A DNA stretch of 64,000 nt from UBA4615 sp046046245 (GTDB lineage Bacteria; Pseudomonadota; Gammaproteobacteria; Burkholderiales; Burkholderiaceae_E): NCBI GenBank assembly GCA_046046245.1, contig JBJOKE010000042.1:1-64000 (forward strand). Reading direction: 5' to 3'. Positions 25,809 to 33,804 of this stretch are shown here, one piece after another. The translations under genes and the position numbers were made by a program. The notes below the pieces were generated by a model, which worked only from the letters and a program-made list of their open reading frames with translations, was not told the origin of the DNA and ran no database searches. How positions within the stretch are numbered: the stretch's first letter is position 1; each line of letters starts with the position of its first letter.

Positions 25809-26879
25809 ATGGGCCGCCTCCGTCCCGCCTCGCCGCCGGCCGCATCGTGCCGTGCATCGTCCGCCGTCGCGTCCGCCGCGCCCGCAGTCGCCGCCGTCCC
25901 GCGACGCGCCGCGATCGTCGCCGCTGCCGCCGCCGCCGCCGCGGGCGCCCTGCTCGTCGCGCCCGGCGCCCGCGCCCAGTCGGACTGGCCGTCGAAGCCG
26001 GTGAGGATCGTCGTGCCCTTCGCGGCCGGCGGCACCACCGACATCGTCGCGCGCGTCGTCGCCGAACAGCTCGCGCCGGTGCTCAAGCAGCCGGTCGTCG
26101 TCGAGAACCGCGCCGGTGCGGGCGGCAACGTCGGCGCCGAGGCGGTCGCGAAGGCGGCGCCCGACGGCTACACCTTCCTGATGGGCACGCCGGGCACGCA
26201 GGCGATCAACCAGTTCCTGTACCCGAAGATGCCGTACGACACGGAGAAGGACCTGGTGCCCGTCTCGTACGTGGTCCGCGTGCCGAACGTGCTGATCGTG
26301 CCGCCCTCGCTCGGCGTGAAGACGCTCGACGAGCTGGTCGCGCTCGCGAAGTCCCGGCCCGGCAAGCTCACCTACGGCAGCCCGGGCAACGGCTCGACCG
26401 GCCAGCTGTCCACCGAGCTCTTCAAGACCCGCGCGAAGGTCTTCGTCACGCACATCCCGTACCGCGGCAGCGCGCCGATGCTGCAGGACCTGCTGGGCGG
26501 CCAGATCGACATGGCGATCGACAACCTGCCGTCGGCGATGCCGCACATCAAGGCGGGCCGGCTGCTCGCGCTGGGCGTGACCTCGACGACGCCGAACGGC
26601 CAGCTGCCCGACGTCAAGCCGATCGCCGCGAGCCTGCCCGGCTACGCGGCCGAGTCGTGGTTCGTGCTGGTCGCGCCGCGCGGCACGCCCGACGCCATCG
26701 TGCAGCGCCTGTCGGCCGAGGTGGACCGCATCGTGAAGCGGCCCGAGATCGTCGAGCGCTTCCGCGGCCTGGGCGCAGAGGCCGTCGGCGGCACGCCGGC
26801 CGACCTCGCGAAGCACATCGCGGCCGAGACCACGAAGTGGCGCGAGGTCGTGAAGATCTCGGGCGCGAAGGTCGATTGA
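25809..26879 (+). CDS. Bug-family solute receptor (TctC-like)
   Basis: 356 residues. A long Ala-rich N terminus carries twin Arg (PRRAAIVAAAAAAAAGALLV) and a signal cut after ARAQ. It is followed by the Bug hallmarks WPSKPVRIVVPFAAGGTTDIVAR, ENRAGAGGNVGAEAVAKAAPDGYTFL, and PYRGSAPMLQDLLGGQIDM. These periplasmic receptors are greatly expanded in Burkholderiales and bind carboxylates and amides, often without a linked transporter, as here. The next gene on the same strand encodes a nitronate-monooxygenase-like enzyme. The ligand is not predictable. Confidence 0.92.
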   Translation: MGRLRPASPPAASCRASSAVASAAPAVAAVPRRAAIVAAAAAAAAGALLVAPGARAQSDWPSKPVRIVVPFAAGGTTDIVARVVAEQLAPVLKQPVVVENRAGAGGNVGAEAVAKAAPDGYTFLMGTPGTQAINQFLYPKMPYDTEKDLVPVSYVVRVPNVLIVPPSLGVKTLDELVALAKSRPGKLTYGSPGNGSTGQLSTELFKTRAKVFVTHIPYRGSAPMLQDLLGGQIDMAIDNLPSAMPHIKAGRLLALGVTSTTPNGQLPDVKPIAASLPGYAAESWFVLVAPRGTPDAIVQRLSAEVDRIVKRPEIVERFRGLGAEAVGGTPADLAKHIAAETTKWREVVKISGAKVD

Positions 26880-26890
26880 GGGGCGTGCAC

Positions 26891-27844
26891 GTGGAAGATC
26901 CCATCGACAACCGCGTGACCCGCCTGCTCGGCGTCCGCTACCCGATCGTGCAGGCGCCGATGGGATGGATCGCGCGGGCGAAGCTCGCGTCGGCCGTCTC
27001 GAATGCCGGCGGCATGGGGATCATCGAGACCTCGTCGGGCGAGCTCGACGCGATCCGCGACGAGATCCGGCTGATGCGCACGCTGACCGACCGGCCCTTC
27101 GGCGTGAACATCGCGCTCGCCTACGTCCGCGATCCGGACATCGTGCGGTTCGTCGTCGACCAGGGCGTGCGCTTCGTCACGACCTCCGCGGGCGATCCGT
27201 CGCGCTACTGTGCCGAGCTGAAGGAGGCGGGCCTGACCGTCTTCCACGTCGTGCCCACGCTGAAGGGCGCGCTGAAGGCGGTCGAGGCCGGCGTCGACGG
27301 GCTGATCGTCGAGGGCGGCGAGGGCGGCGGCTTCAAGAACCCGCGCGAGGTCGCGTCGATGGTGCTGCTGCCGCTGGTGTGCTCCAGGGTCGACGTGCCG
27401 GTGATCGCCGCCGGCGGGTTCTGCGACGGGCCGTCGATGGCCGCGGCCTTCGCGCTCGGCGCCGAGGGCGTGCAGATGGGCACGCGGATGCTGTCGGCGG
27501 CCGAGTCGCCGGTGCACGACGCCTGGAAGCGCGCGATCGTGGGCGCCGCCGAGACCGACACGGTCTTCCTCAACCGCGCGGGGCCCGGGCCGGCGCTGCG
27601 CGCGCTGCGCACCGAGCGCACCGCGCGGCTCGAGCAGGCGATCCCCGAGGGGGGCGTGCGCGGCGAGTTCGCGCGCGTCAAGGACCTCTACTTCGGCGGC
27701 GACATGGAGGCCGCGGTACCGCTGACCGGGCAGGTCTGCGGGCGGATCGAGTCGGTGGAGACGGTCGACGAGATCGTTCGCTCGACGGTCGCGGGCTTGC
27801 GCGAGACGGTCGGGGCGATGGCGCGGCGGTACGCGGCGGGCTGA
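26891..27844 (+). CDS. Nitronate monooxygenase-family FMN protein (active-site His missing)
   Basis: 317 residues from the GTG at 26891, with GAGGGG seven bases upstream; a GTG at 26885 would add two residues. The TIM-barrel FMN family is clear: PIVQAPMGWIARAKLASAVSNAGGMG, VPTLKGALKAVEAGVDGLIVEGGEGGGF, VIAAGGFCDGPSMAAAFALGAEGVQMGTR. In classical nitronate monooxygenases and FabK a His follows the Gly pair; here that position is Phe148 (GGEGGGFKNP). So activity on nitronates cannot be assumed, and it may be a different flavin oxidoreductase. It lies 11 bases after the Bug receptor gene, so they are probably one operon. Confidence 0.8.
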   Translation: MEDPIDNRVTRLLGVRYPIVQAPMGWIARAKLASAVSNAGGMGIIETSSGELDAIRDEIRLMRTLTDRPFGVNIALAYVRDPDIVRFVVDQGVRFVTTSAGDPSRYCAELKEAGLTVFHVVPTLKGALKAVEAGVDGLIVEGGEGGGFKNPREVASMVLLPLVCSRVDVPVIAAGGFCDGPSMAAAFALGAEGVQMGTRMLSAAESPVHDAWKRAIVGAAETDTVFLNRAGPGPALRALRTERTARLEQAIPEGGVRGEFARVKDLYFGGDMEAAVPLTGQVCGRIESVETVDEIVRSTVAGLRETVGAMARRYAAG

Positions 27845-27863
27845 CGGCCCGCCGCACCGTCGG

Positions 27864-28538
27864 TCAGCGTCCCGTGGGCGCGCCCCGGCGCCGCCCGCCC
27901 GCGGCCGGCTTGCCGCGGCGCGATGCGGCCTTCGCCTCGCCGTTCCGGGCCGTGGCGCGCGCGCCGCCGCGCGGCCGCCGCGCCGCACGGTCGTCGGCTG
28001 TCGCGACCGCGTGCTCGGCGAACGCATGCGTCGGCCGCGCGGAGCGGTCGTCGGCGTCGGCAGCGCCGATCCGGGCACCGTCGGCGTCGTCGATCGCCCG
28101 CAGCATCGCCTGCACCGGCGCGATCGCGGCCTCGGCGACGGCCCGCATCGGGCCCGCGGTCACGCCGAGGGCCTCGCCGGCCTCCTGCAGCGCGTCGTCC
28201 ACCGCGGCGGCCGACGGCCAGCCGAAGGCCGTCGCGACCTCCGTCGGCGGCGGCGAGACCGCACCGGCGACGGACATCGCGGCCTGCGGACCGAGCGCGG
28301 CCCATCCGCTGGCCCACCGCCACATCGGCTCGGCGAGCGCGGGCGAGAGCATCGCGTCGCGCAGCGCGCCGAACGGGTCGACGGTCGCCCGGTGGGCGTG
28401 GGCGAGCGCGAGGCCGACGACCTCCTGGAGCAGCGTCGCGTTCAGCGACATCGATTGGCGCAAGGCGAGGGCGGCGGCATCGGCGAGCGCCGACGGCAGC
28501 GCGAGCGGCGAGGCCCACAGTTCGGTGGCTCGGGTCAT
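27864..28538 (-). CDS. Phasin-like protein with basic Ala/Arg-rich tail
   Basis: 224 residues from the ATG at 28538 (AGGAA six bases upstream). The first 140 residues are amphipathic helix (LALPSALADAAALALRQSMSLNATLLQEVVGLALAHAHRA) with a W-x-x-W-A-x-G-W centre, similar in build to phasins. The last 50 residues are low-complexity Arg/Ala/Gly/Lys (RRPRGGARATARNGEAKAAS), like histone-H1-type tails or PHA-granule DNA-binding phasins such as PhaM. No enzyme motif is seen. The phasin call rests on composition only. It converges with the nitronate-monooxygenase-like gene. Confidence 0.45.
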   Translation of the reverse strand: MTRATELWASPLALPSALADAAALALRQSMSLNATLLQEVVGLALAHAHRATVDPFGALRDAMLSPALAEPMWRWASGWAALGPQAAMSVAGAVSPPPTEVATAFGWPSAAAVDDALQEAGEALGVTAGPMRAVAEAAIAPVQAMLRAIDDADGARIGAADADDRSARPTHAFAEHAVATADDRAARRPRGGARATARNGEAKAASRRGKPAAGGRRRGAPTGR

Positions 28539-28647
28539 GACGGGTTCCTGCGAGGGGTGGACGGGATCGGAGGCGGCACGGCGCGCTCCGGGCCATCCGG
28601 GGTCGGCAGGCAAGGACGGTGCCCGGACCGGGCCCGTCGGGGCGGCT

Positions 28648-30198
28648 TCAGCGTCGCGGGGAAGGCTGTCCGGCCCCGGCCCCGGCCTCGCTGCCGATCG
28701 CGTCACGGTCGTCGCGGTGCGTGCCCGGTGCCCGACGGAATGGCAGCGTGGACAGGTCCGCCGCCGCCGGCCCCGGGCAGTCGACGTCGACGATCGCTCG
28801 CAGTCGCGTCGCGAAGGCTGCGCGGAAGTGGTTCTTCGCCTTCACCGCCAGCAGCCTCAGCGCATCGGGGTCGATCCCGTGCAGCGCGAGGAAGCCTGGA
28901 TCGTTCGCGGCGCCGACCGCGCTGGTGACCACCACCGCGATGCCCTCGACCTCGAGCACCGCGCTCGGGCCGACGTCGACCGCGAGTCCCGCCATCATCG
29001 GGCCGTGGTTGACGAAGCGGCCGTCGGTGAGCCGCAGCACGCGGGCGCGGACCGGCACCGGCGCGCCGAACCCGTCGCCGTGCCGCGCGCCGAGCGCGGC
29101 ATCGAGCCACGCGCCCGGTCCTGCGGTCCGTGCGCGCTCGACGAGCGCCGCGTCGGCGAAGTAGGCGAAGGCGATCGAGCCCGCGGGCAGCGCGTGCACC
29201 GGCGAGCCGGGATCGCGACGCAGCGCGAGCAGGGCCGCGAACAGGCCGGGCGTGTCCGCGCCGCCGCCCGACAGCGGGTTGTCGGCGGGGTCGGTGACCG
29301 CGACCGGGCCGCCCTCGCCGCGTGCGAGCGCGTCCAGCAGGCCGGCGCGTGCGCCGAGCAGCCGCGGCTCGAACTCGGGCACGCGCGCGGTCATCGCGTC
29401 GGCCAGCGCGCGCGCCGTGCGCACGGCCGTCGCCGCGTCGCGCGCCCAGGCCATCGCGGCGCCGCCGGTGCACGGCGTGTCGGCATAGGGGAAGCCGCCG
29501 AACAGGCCCGCGTCGAGCACGCCGTCCTCGCGTTCGGCCGCACGCGCGAGTGCCTCGAGCGCGTGCATCGGACCCGCGTCGGTCCGCATGTTGAAGCTCG
29601 GCAGCACGCGGCCGATCGGCACGATCGCGCCCGCGCCGCGCGGTGCGCCGGCGAGCCGCGCGGCCAGTGCGTCGAGCGCGCGCATGGCCGTCTCGCGCAT
29701 GTCGACGTGCGGGTAGGTCCGGTAGACGGTCGCGAAGTCGAGCAGGGGCGCGATCGCGGGATCCAGGTTGCCATGCAGGTCGAAGCTCGCGGTCACCGGT
29801 ACCGCGTCGCCGACGGTCGCGCGGACCGCACGCGCGATCTCCAGCTCGACGCAGTCGCGCGTGGGCGTGATCGCCGCGCCGTGCAGCGACAGGTAGACGC
29901 CGTCGGGCCTCGAGCGCGCGAGCCCGGTCGTCACCTCGTCGAGCCAGCGGTCGATCAGCGCGTCGTCGATCGGCCCGCTCGGCTCGGCCGAGGCGCAGCG
30001 CAGCGCCTCGATCGACCAGTCGGGACGCATGCGTCGCGTGTCCACCACCGCGCCGAGCTCCGAGGCGGTGTCGGCCGACGCGGCGAGCGCAGCCTCGCCC
30101 TCGAGCCACTCTCGGCGCTCGAAGTCGGCGAGCACCGCGGGCACCGGCGAGAACCGGTTGCCCTCGAACCAGAGCCGCGCGACCGCGATCCGGGCCAT
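28648..30198 (-). CDS. M81 family (MlrC-like) metallopeptidase-type protein
   Basis: 516 residues with the M81/MlrC pattern: the N-terminal RIAVARLWFEGNRFSPV, SLHGAAITPTRDCVELEI, TASFDLHGNLDPAIAPLLDFATVYRTYPHVDMRETA (metal ligands), and the C-terminal PADNPLSGGGADTPGLF and AVKAKNHFRAAF. MlrC was described in microcystin breakdown, but most M81 proteins are in unrelated catabolic clusters and probably hydrolyse cyclic or N-substituted small molecules. It lies 29 bases downstream of the carboxylase biotin-subunit gene on the same strand and is probably co-transcribed; a link to that enzyme is unclear. Confidence 0.85.
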   Translation of the reverse strand: MARIAVARLWFEGNRFSPVPAVLADFERREWLEGEAALAASADTASELGAVVDTRRMRPDWSIEALRCASAEPSGPIDDALIDRWLDEVTTGLARSRPDGVYLSLHGAAITPTRDCVELEIARAVRATVGDAVPVTASFDLHGNLDPAIAPLLDFATVYRTYPHVDMRETAMRALDALAARLAGAPRGAGAIVPIGRVLPSFNMRTDAGPMHALEALARAAEREDGVLDAGLFGGFPYADTPCTGGAAMAWARDAATAVRTARALADAMTARVPEFEPRLLGARAGLLDALARGEGGPVAVTDPADNPLSGGGADTPGLFAALLALRRDPGSPVHALPAGSIAFAYFADAALVERARTAGPGAWLDAALGARHGDGFGAPVPVRARVLRLTDGRFVNHGPMMAGLAVDVGPSAVLEVEGIAVVVTSAVGAANDPGFLALHGIDPDALRLLAVKAKNHFRAAFATRLRAIVDVDCPGPAAADLSTLPFRRAPGTHRDDRDAIGSEAGAGAGQPSPRR

Positions 30199-30227
30199 CG
30201 GCGCCCCGTCTTCGCGCACGTTGCGGT

Positions 30228-32249
30228 TCAGGCCGCGCGCGGCGCGAAGCCGACCAGGGCGGCGCCCTCGGCGACCTGGTCGCCGACGCGGTAGAGCAGC
30301 GCCTCGACGACGCCGTCGGCCGGCGCGGCGATGGTGTGCTCCATCTTCATCGCCTCCATCACCAGCAGGGGCTGGCCGCGCTTGACCGTGGCGCCCGCCT
30401 CGACCATCAGCGCGATGACCTTGCCGGGCATCGGCGCGGCCAGGCCGCCGGCCGCATCGGCGTCGTCGCCGGCGTGCGCGAGCGGCGGCGCGTAGCCGAG
30501 CGCGAGGTGGCCGTCGGCGGTGAAGAGGTGGAGCGTCTCGCCGGCCAGCACCGCAGACGCGTCGAAGCGCGACCCGCCGGCCTGGCCCGAGACACGCGCC
30601 CCCTCGCGGCGCAGCGCGGACAGCGGCACCGACGCGTCGCCCGCGCGGACGACCCAGCCGCCGCGGACATGGTCGACGACGACGCGATGCGTCGCCTCGC
30701 CGTGGGTGAAGGTGAGCGGCCGCGCGAGCGGCGCGCCCACGCGCCAGCCGTCGGCGATCGCCCAGGGCTCGTGCGGATCGGCAGCGCCCGCCGCGGCCTC
30801 GCCGGTCAGCACCGCGGCGGCGGCGATCGCGAGCTCGACCGGCGTGGGCGCTGCCGCGCGAGGCGCCAGGGCCTCGCGCTCGCGCTCGATCAGCGCGGTG
30901 TCGAGGTCGGCCTCGACGAAGGACCGGCAGCGCATCAGCCGGCCGAGGAAGTCGACGTTCGTCGACGGCCCCACGGCCTCGAATCGGGCGAGCGCATCGC
31001 GCATCCGCGCGATCGCCTGCGCGCGGTCCTCGCCCCAGACGATGAGCTTCGCGATCATCGGGTCGTAGAACGGCGTGATCGCGTCGCCCTCGCCCACGCC
31101 GCCGTCGATCCGCACGGCCGCCGGCCGGCCGTCCGAACCCGCGCCGACCGAGAAGGTCGCGGCCGGCGGCGTGCGCAGGTGGACGAGCGTGCCGGTGGAG
31201 GGCAGGAAGCCGCGGTCGGGGTTCTCTGCGTAGACCCGCGCCTCGATCGCGTGGCCGTTCGCGCGCAGATCGGCCTGCGCGAGCGGCAGCCGGCCGCCGG
31301 CCGCGACCCGCAGCTGCCACTCGACGAGGTCGAGCCCGGTGATCATCTCGGTCACCGGATGCTCGACCTGCAGCCGGGTGTTCATCTCCATGAAGTAGAA
31401 CGCGCCCGATGCATCGAGGATGAACTCGACCGTGCCCGCGCCGACGTAGCCCACCGCGCGCGCGGCGGCCACCGCGGCCTCGCCCATCGCGCGGCGCGTG
31501 GCCTCGGGCAGCCCGGGCGCGGGCGCCTCCTCGATGACCTTCTGGTGCCGGCGCTGCACCGAGCAGTCGCGCTCGAACAGGTACAGCGCGCCGCCGTGCG
31601 CGTCGCAGAACACCTGGATCTCGACGTGGCGCGGCTTCGTCGCGTACTTCTCGACCAGCACCGCGTCGTTGCCGAAGCTGGCTGCGGCCTCGCGCTTGCA
31701 CGAGGCGAGCGCGGCGTCGAACTCGGACGCGGCACGGACGATGCGCATGCCCTTGCCGCCGCCGCCCGCGCTCGCCTTGATCAGCACCGGGAAGCCGATC
31801 TTCTGCGCCTCGCCCTTCAGCAGCGCCGGGTCCTGGTCCTTGCCGTGGTAGCCGGGCACGAGCGGCACGCCGGCCGAGGCCATCAGCCGCTTCGATTCGG
31901 CCTTCAGACCCATCGCCGAGATCGCCGACGGCGGCGGGCCGACGAAGACCACGCCGGCGTCGGCGCAGGCCTGCGCGAAGCCCTCGTTCTCGGACAGGAA
32001 GCCGTAGCCGGGGTGGATGGCCTGCGCGCCGCATCGCTGTGCGATCTCGAGGATCGCATCGCCGCGCAGGTAGGACTCGCGGGCCGGGGCGGGGCCGAGA
32101 CGGTACGCCTCGTCGCAGGCGCGGACGTGGCGGGCGCCGGCGTCGGCGTCGGAATACACGGCGACGGTGCGGATGCCCAGCCGGCGCGCGGTGGCGGCGA
32201 CGCGGCAGGCGATTTCACCGCGGTTGGCGATGAGGATCTTCTCAAACAT
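30228..32249 (-). CDS. mccA: Methylcrotonyl-CoA carboxylase biotin-containing alpha subunit
   Basis: 673 residues with biotin carboxylase (residues 1 to about 450), a linker, and a C-terminal biotinyl domain with the carrier Lys in VMEAMKMEH. Motifs: MFEKILIANRGEIACRV, the ATP-grasp loop IKASAGGGGKGMRIV, ERDCSVQRRHQKVIEEAPAPG, and EMNTRLQVEHPVTEMITGLDLVEWQLRVA. The PGYHGKDQDPALL stretch and the total length match MccA/LiuD better than acetyl- or propionyl-CoA carboxylases. It carboxylates 3-methylcrotonyl-CoA in leucine catabolism together with a beta subunit not present in this window. The first 37 bases of its coding strand are repeated upstream (see repeat features). Confidence 0.85.
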   Translation of the reverse strand: MFEKILIANRGEIACRVAATARRLGIRTVAVYSDADAGARHVRACDEAYRLGPAPARESYLRGDAILEIAQRCGAQAIHPGYGFLSENEGFAQACADAGVVFVGPPPSAISAMGLKAESKRLMASAGVPLVPGYHGKDQDPALLKGEAQKIGFPVLIKASAGGGGKGMRIVRAASEFDAALASCKREAAASFGNDAVLVEKYATKPRHVEIQVFCDAHGGALYLFERDCSVQRRHQKVIEEAPAPGLPEATRRAMGEAAVAAARAVGYVGAGTVEFILDASGAFYFMEMNTRLQVEHPVTEMITGLDLVEWQLRVAAGGRLPLAQADLRANGHAIEARVYAENPDRGFLPSTGTLVHLRTPPAATFSVGAGSDGRPAAVRIDGGVGEGDAITPFYDPMIAKLIVWGEDRAQAIARMRDALARFEAVGPSTNVDFLGRLMRCRSFVEADLDTALIEREREALAPRAAAPTPVELAIAAAAVLTGEAAAGAADPHEPWAIADGWRVGAPLARPLTFTHGEATHRVVVDHVRGGWVVRAGDASVPLSALRREGARVSGQAGGSRFDASAVLAGETLHLFTADGHLALGYAPPLAHAGDDADAAGGLAAPMPGKVIALMVEAGATVKRGQPLLVMEAMKMEHTIAAPADGVVEALLYRVGDQVAEGAALVGFAPRAA

Positions 32250-32277
32250 GCCGCGGCTCCGCGGTGAAATCGCCTGC
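32205..32277. repeat. 19-bp perfect inverted repeat around the mccA start
   Basis: 32205-32223, inside mccA codons near residue 12-15, is an exact reverse complement of 32259-32277 just upstream of the ATG. The arms are 35 bases apart and flank the start codon, so the mRNA could fold with the ribosome site in the loop. The upstream arm is an inverted copy of mccA coding sequence, which points to a copying event (see findings). Confidence 0.8.
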
Positions 32278-32368
32278 GTGCGCTGCGCGCACGATGCGAT
32301 GTGGCTTCGCCGAAACGGCCTGGCGGCCGCATTCACCGCGGTTGGCGATGAGGATCTTCTCGAACATG
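32214..32368. repeat. 37-bp direct repeat of the mccA 5' end
   Basis: 32214-32250 and 32332-32368 match over 37 bases with one mismatch (32244 versus 32362). The second copy includes an ATG followed by eleven codons for the same residues as MccA, 118 bp upstream of the real start. Confidence 0.85.
32242..32367 (-). pseudogene. 41-codon mccA 5'-end duplicate (remnant or leader ORF)
   Basis: Starting at an ATG at 32367, the frame reads MFEKILIANRGE, identical to MccA residues 1-12, then diverges (CGRQAVSAKP) and ends at a TGA at 32242-32244 that overlaps the true mccA start region. It starts eight bases after the stop of the DUF1640-like gene. It is either a scar of a second carboxylase gene or a partial duplication. 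Because its stop sits over the mccA ATG, it could also act as a translated leader. An assembly artefact is possible. Confidence 0.6.
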
Positions 32369-32375
32369 GCGGGCT

Positions 32376-32756
32376 TCAGAACAGCTTGAGTGCGCCGAGG
32401 ATCAGCGCGGTCTGGGCGGTGAGGGCGCCGAGCATCCACTTGACGAGATCGGCCTTCGTCTCCGCGATGCGCGCGGACAGGCTGCCGTCGAGGGCGGCGA
32501 TCCGCGCGGACAGGCTGCCGTCGAGGGCGGCGATCCGTTCGTTCGTGCGGGCGATCCGCTCGTTCGACTCCGCGATGCGCGCCGTGATCGAGGCCTGCAG
32601 CTCGGCGACGTCGCGCTTCGTCGCGAGCACCTGCGCGTGCAGCCCGAAGCGCTCGTCGATCGCGCGATCGAGCTGCTCTACGACCGCCAGCGCCCGTTCG
32701 CGGGAGACCCCGGCGGACAGCAGCGCGTCGAGCAGCGTGGCGGTGAACGACCCCAT
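32376..32756 (-). CDS. Coiled-coil membrane protein, DUF1640/CCDC90-like
   Basis: 126 residues: an N-terminal helical domain (TATLLDALLSAGVSRERALAVVEQLDRAI), a long coiled coil of ERIARTNERIAALDGSLSARIA repeats, and a C-terminal membrane helix (WMLGALTAQTALILGALKLF). This is the layout of small DUF1640 proteins, relatives of the mitochondrial CCDC90/MCUR1 proteins. Two coiled-coil units (11 residues each, RIAALDGSLSA) are exact copies at DNA level. Function unknown. The gene is divergent from the GntR operon. Confidence 0.75.
   Translation of the reverse strand: MGSFTATLLDALLSAGVSRERALAVVEQLDRAIDERFGLHAQVLATKRDVAELQASITARIAESNERIARTNERIAALDGSLSARIAALDGSLSARIAETKADLVKWMLGALTAQTALILGALKLF
32471..32536. 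repeat. 33-bp perfect tandem duplication inside DUF1640-like gene
   Basis: 32471-32503 and 32504-32536 are identical 33-bp units. They encode two copies of an 11-residue coiled-coil segment, so copy-number change keeps the frame and only changes rod length. Confidence 0.9.
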
Positions 32757-32901
32757 GCCCGCAGGCTACCAGCGGGGCCGGGCGTGGGCAATTCGGCCGG
32801 CCGGACGAAGACCAACGGCCGATGTGCCGGGCATCGGGCCGTGCGAGGGCTGCCTGAACCCCGTCGAACCGCCGATAACCCGACTCGCCGACTTTGTTCC
32901 A

Positions 32902-32937
32902 TTGACAGGACAACCGGACCGCCCCTACCGTCGACGC
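32902..32937 (+). promoter_or_regulatory. Candidate sigma70 promoter for the gntR operon, possibly leaderless
   Basis: A perfect -35 box TTGACA at 32902-32907, an 18-bp spacer and a -10-like TACCGT at 32926-32931 (matching the first, second and last consensus positions). The expected transcription start falls at or next to the ATG at 32938. No Shine-Dalgarno is visible before that ATG. The -35 box is embedded in an imperfect dyad (TTGTTCC at 32894-32900, GGACAA at 32908-32913), a candidate operator for the GntR protein itself. Confidence 0.5.
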
Positions 32938-33804
32938 ATGGTCCGCGACCTGCCCCTGCCGAAGTACCACCAGGTCTACCTGGTGCTGCGCGAGCGCCTC
33001 GCCGACGGGGCGTTCGGCGAGGGCTTGCCGAGCGAGCCGCGGCTGGCGGCCGAATTCGGCGTCGCGCGGGTGACGGTGCGGCGCGCGCTCGAGGCGCTCG
33101 CGGCCGAGGGACTGATCGAGCGCACGCCGGGGCGCGGCACGGTGCCGGTCCGCGGCGCCGCGGCCGAAGCCGAGGCCGAGGCCGAGCCGCTCGAGGGCCT
33201 GCTCGAGAACATCGTGACGATGGGCCGCAGCACCTCGGTGCGCGTGCTGGAGCTGGAGAACGGCGCGGCCCCGGACGCGGTCGCGCGCGCGCTGGAGATC
33301 GAGCCGGGAACGCCGGTGCAGAAGGCGGTGCGCGTGCGTGCCACCCGCAACGGTCCGGTCTCGCACATCACCACCTGGGTGCCGGCGCGCCTGTGCGCCC
33401 GCTTCGGTCGCCGCGAGCTCGCGCGCAAGCCGATCCTCGTGCTGCTGGAGGAGGCGGGCGTCCGCATCGGCCGGGCGACGCAGACGATCAGCGCCCGGCT
33501 CGCCGACACGATGGTCGCGGCCGACCTGGACGTCGCCGTCGGTTCGGCGCTGCTGGCGGTGAACCGGCTGGTGCGCGACGCCGACGGCCGGCCGGTGCAG
33601 TGGCTGCACGGGCTCTACCGACCCGACCGCTACCGCTACGAGATGGAGCTCTCGCGGCTGGGTGGCGTCGACGCGCGGGTCTGGGTCAGCCGCGACGCGC
33701 CGGCCGTCGGTCGATCGAACACGGAGCCGCCGGCCGCCGGCCGGCGGTTGGACCGGATCCCCAAGCCGCCCGCGGACGGGCGTACCCCGAGGAGCACACG
33801 ATGA
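32938..33804 (+). CDS. GntR-family transcriptional regulator, HutC type
   Basis: 288 residues. The N-terminal winged helix (PKYHQVYLVLRERLADGAFGEGLPSEPRLAAEFGVARVTVRRALEALAAEGLIERTPGRGT) is classic GntR, followed by a UTRA ligand-binding domain (about residues 90-240, with VRVRATRNGPVSHITTWVPARL). A disordered Pro/Arg tail follows. It is the first gene of the 13-gene operon and its TGA overlaps the next ATG, so it is autoregulated with the pathway. The effector is probably the imported substrate or an intermediate. HutC relatives sense imidazole or amide-type metabolites such as urocanate, which fits the hydantoinase-type enzymes downstream. Confidence 0.88.
   Translation: MVRDLPLPKYHQVYLVLRERLADGAFGEGLPSEPRLAAEFGVARVTVRRALEALAAEGLIERTPGRGTVPVRGAAAEAEAEAEPLEGLLENIVTMGRSTSVRVLELENGAAPDAVARALEIEPGTPVQKAVRVRATRNGPVSHITTWVPARLCARFGRRELARKPILVLLEEAGVRIGRATQTISARLADTMVAADLDVAVGSALLAVNRLVRDADGRPVQWLHGLYRPDRYRYEMELSRLGGVDARVWVSRDAPAVGRSNTEPPAAGRRLDRIPKPPADGRTPRSTR

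Noticed and set aside
26965..30294. A 3.3-kb plus-strand open frame spanning the NMO-like, phasin-like and M81 genes
   Set aside because: It crosses three unrelated real genes and encodes only compositional repeats.
32205..32368. Insertion-sequence ends around mccA
   Set aside because: There is no transposase and no target-site duplication; the repeats are copies of mccA coding sequence itself.
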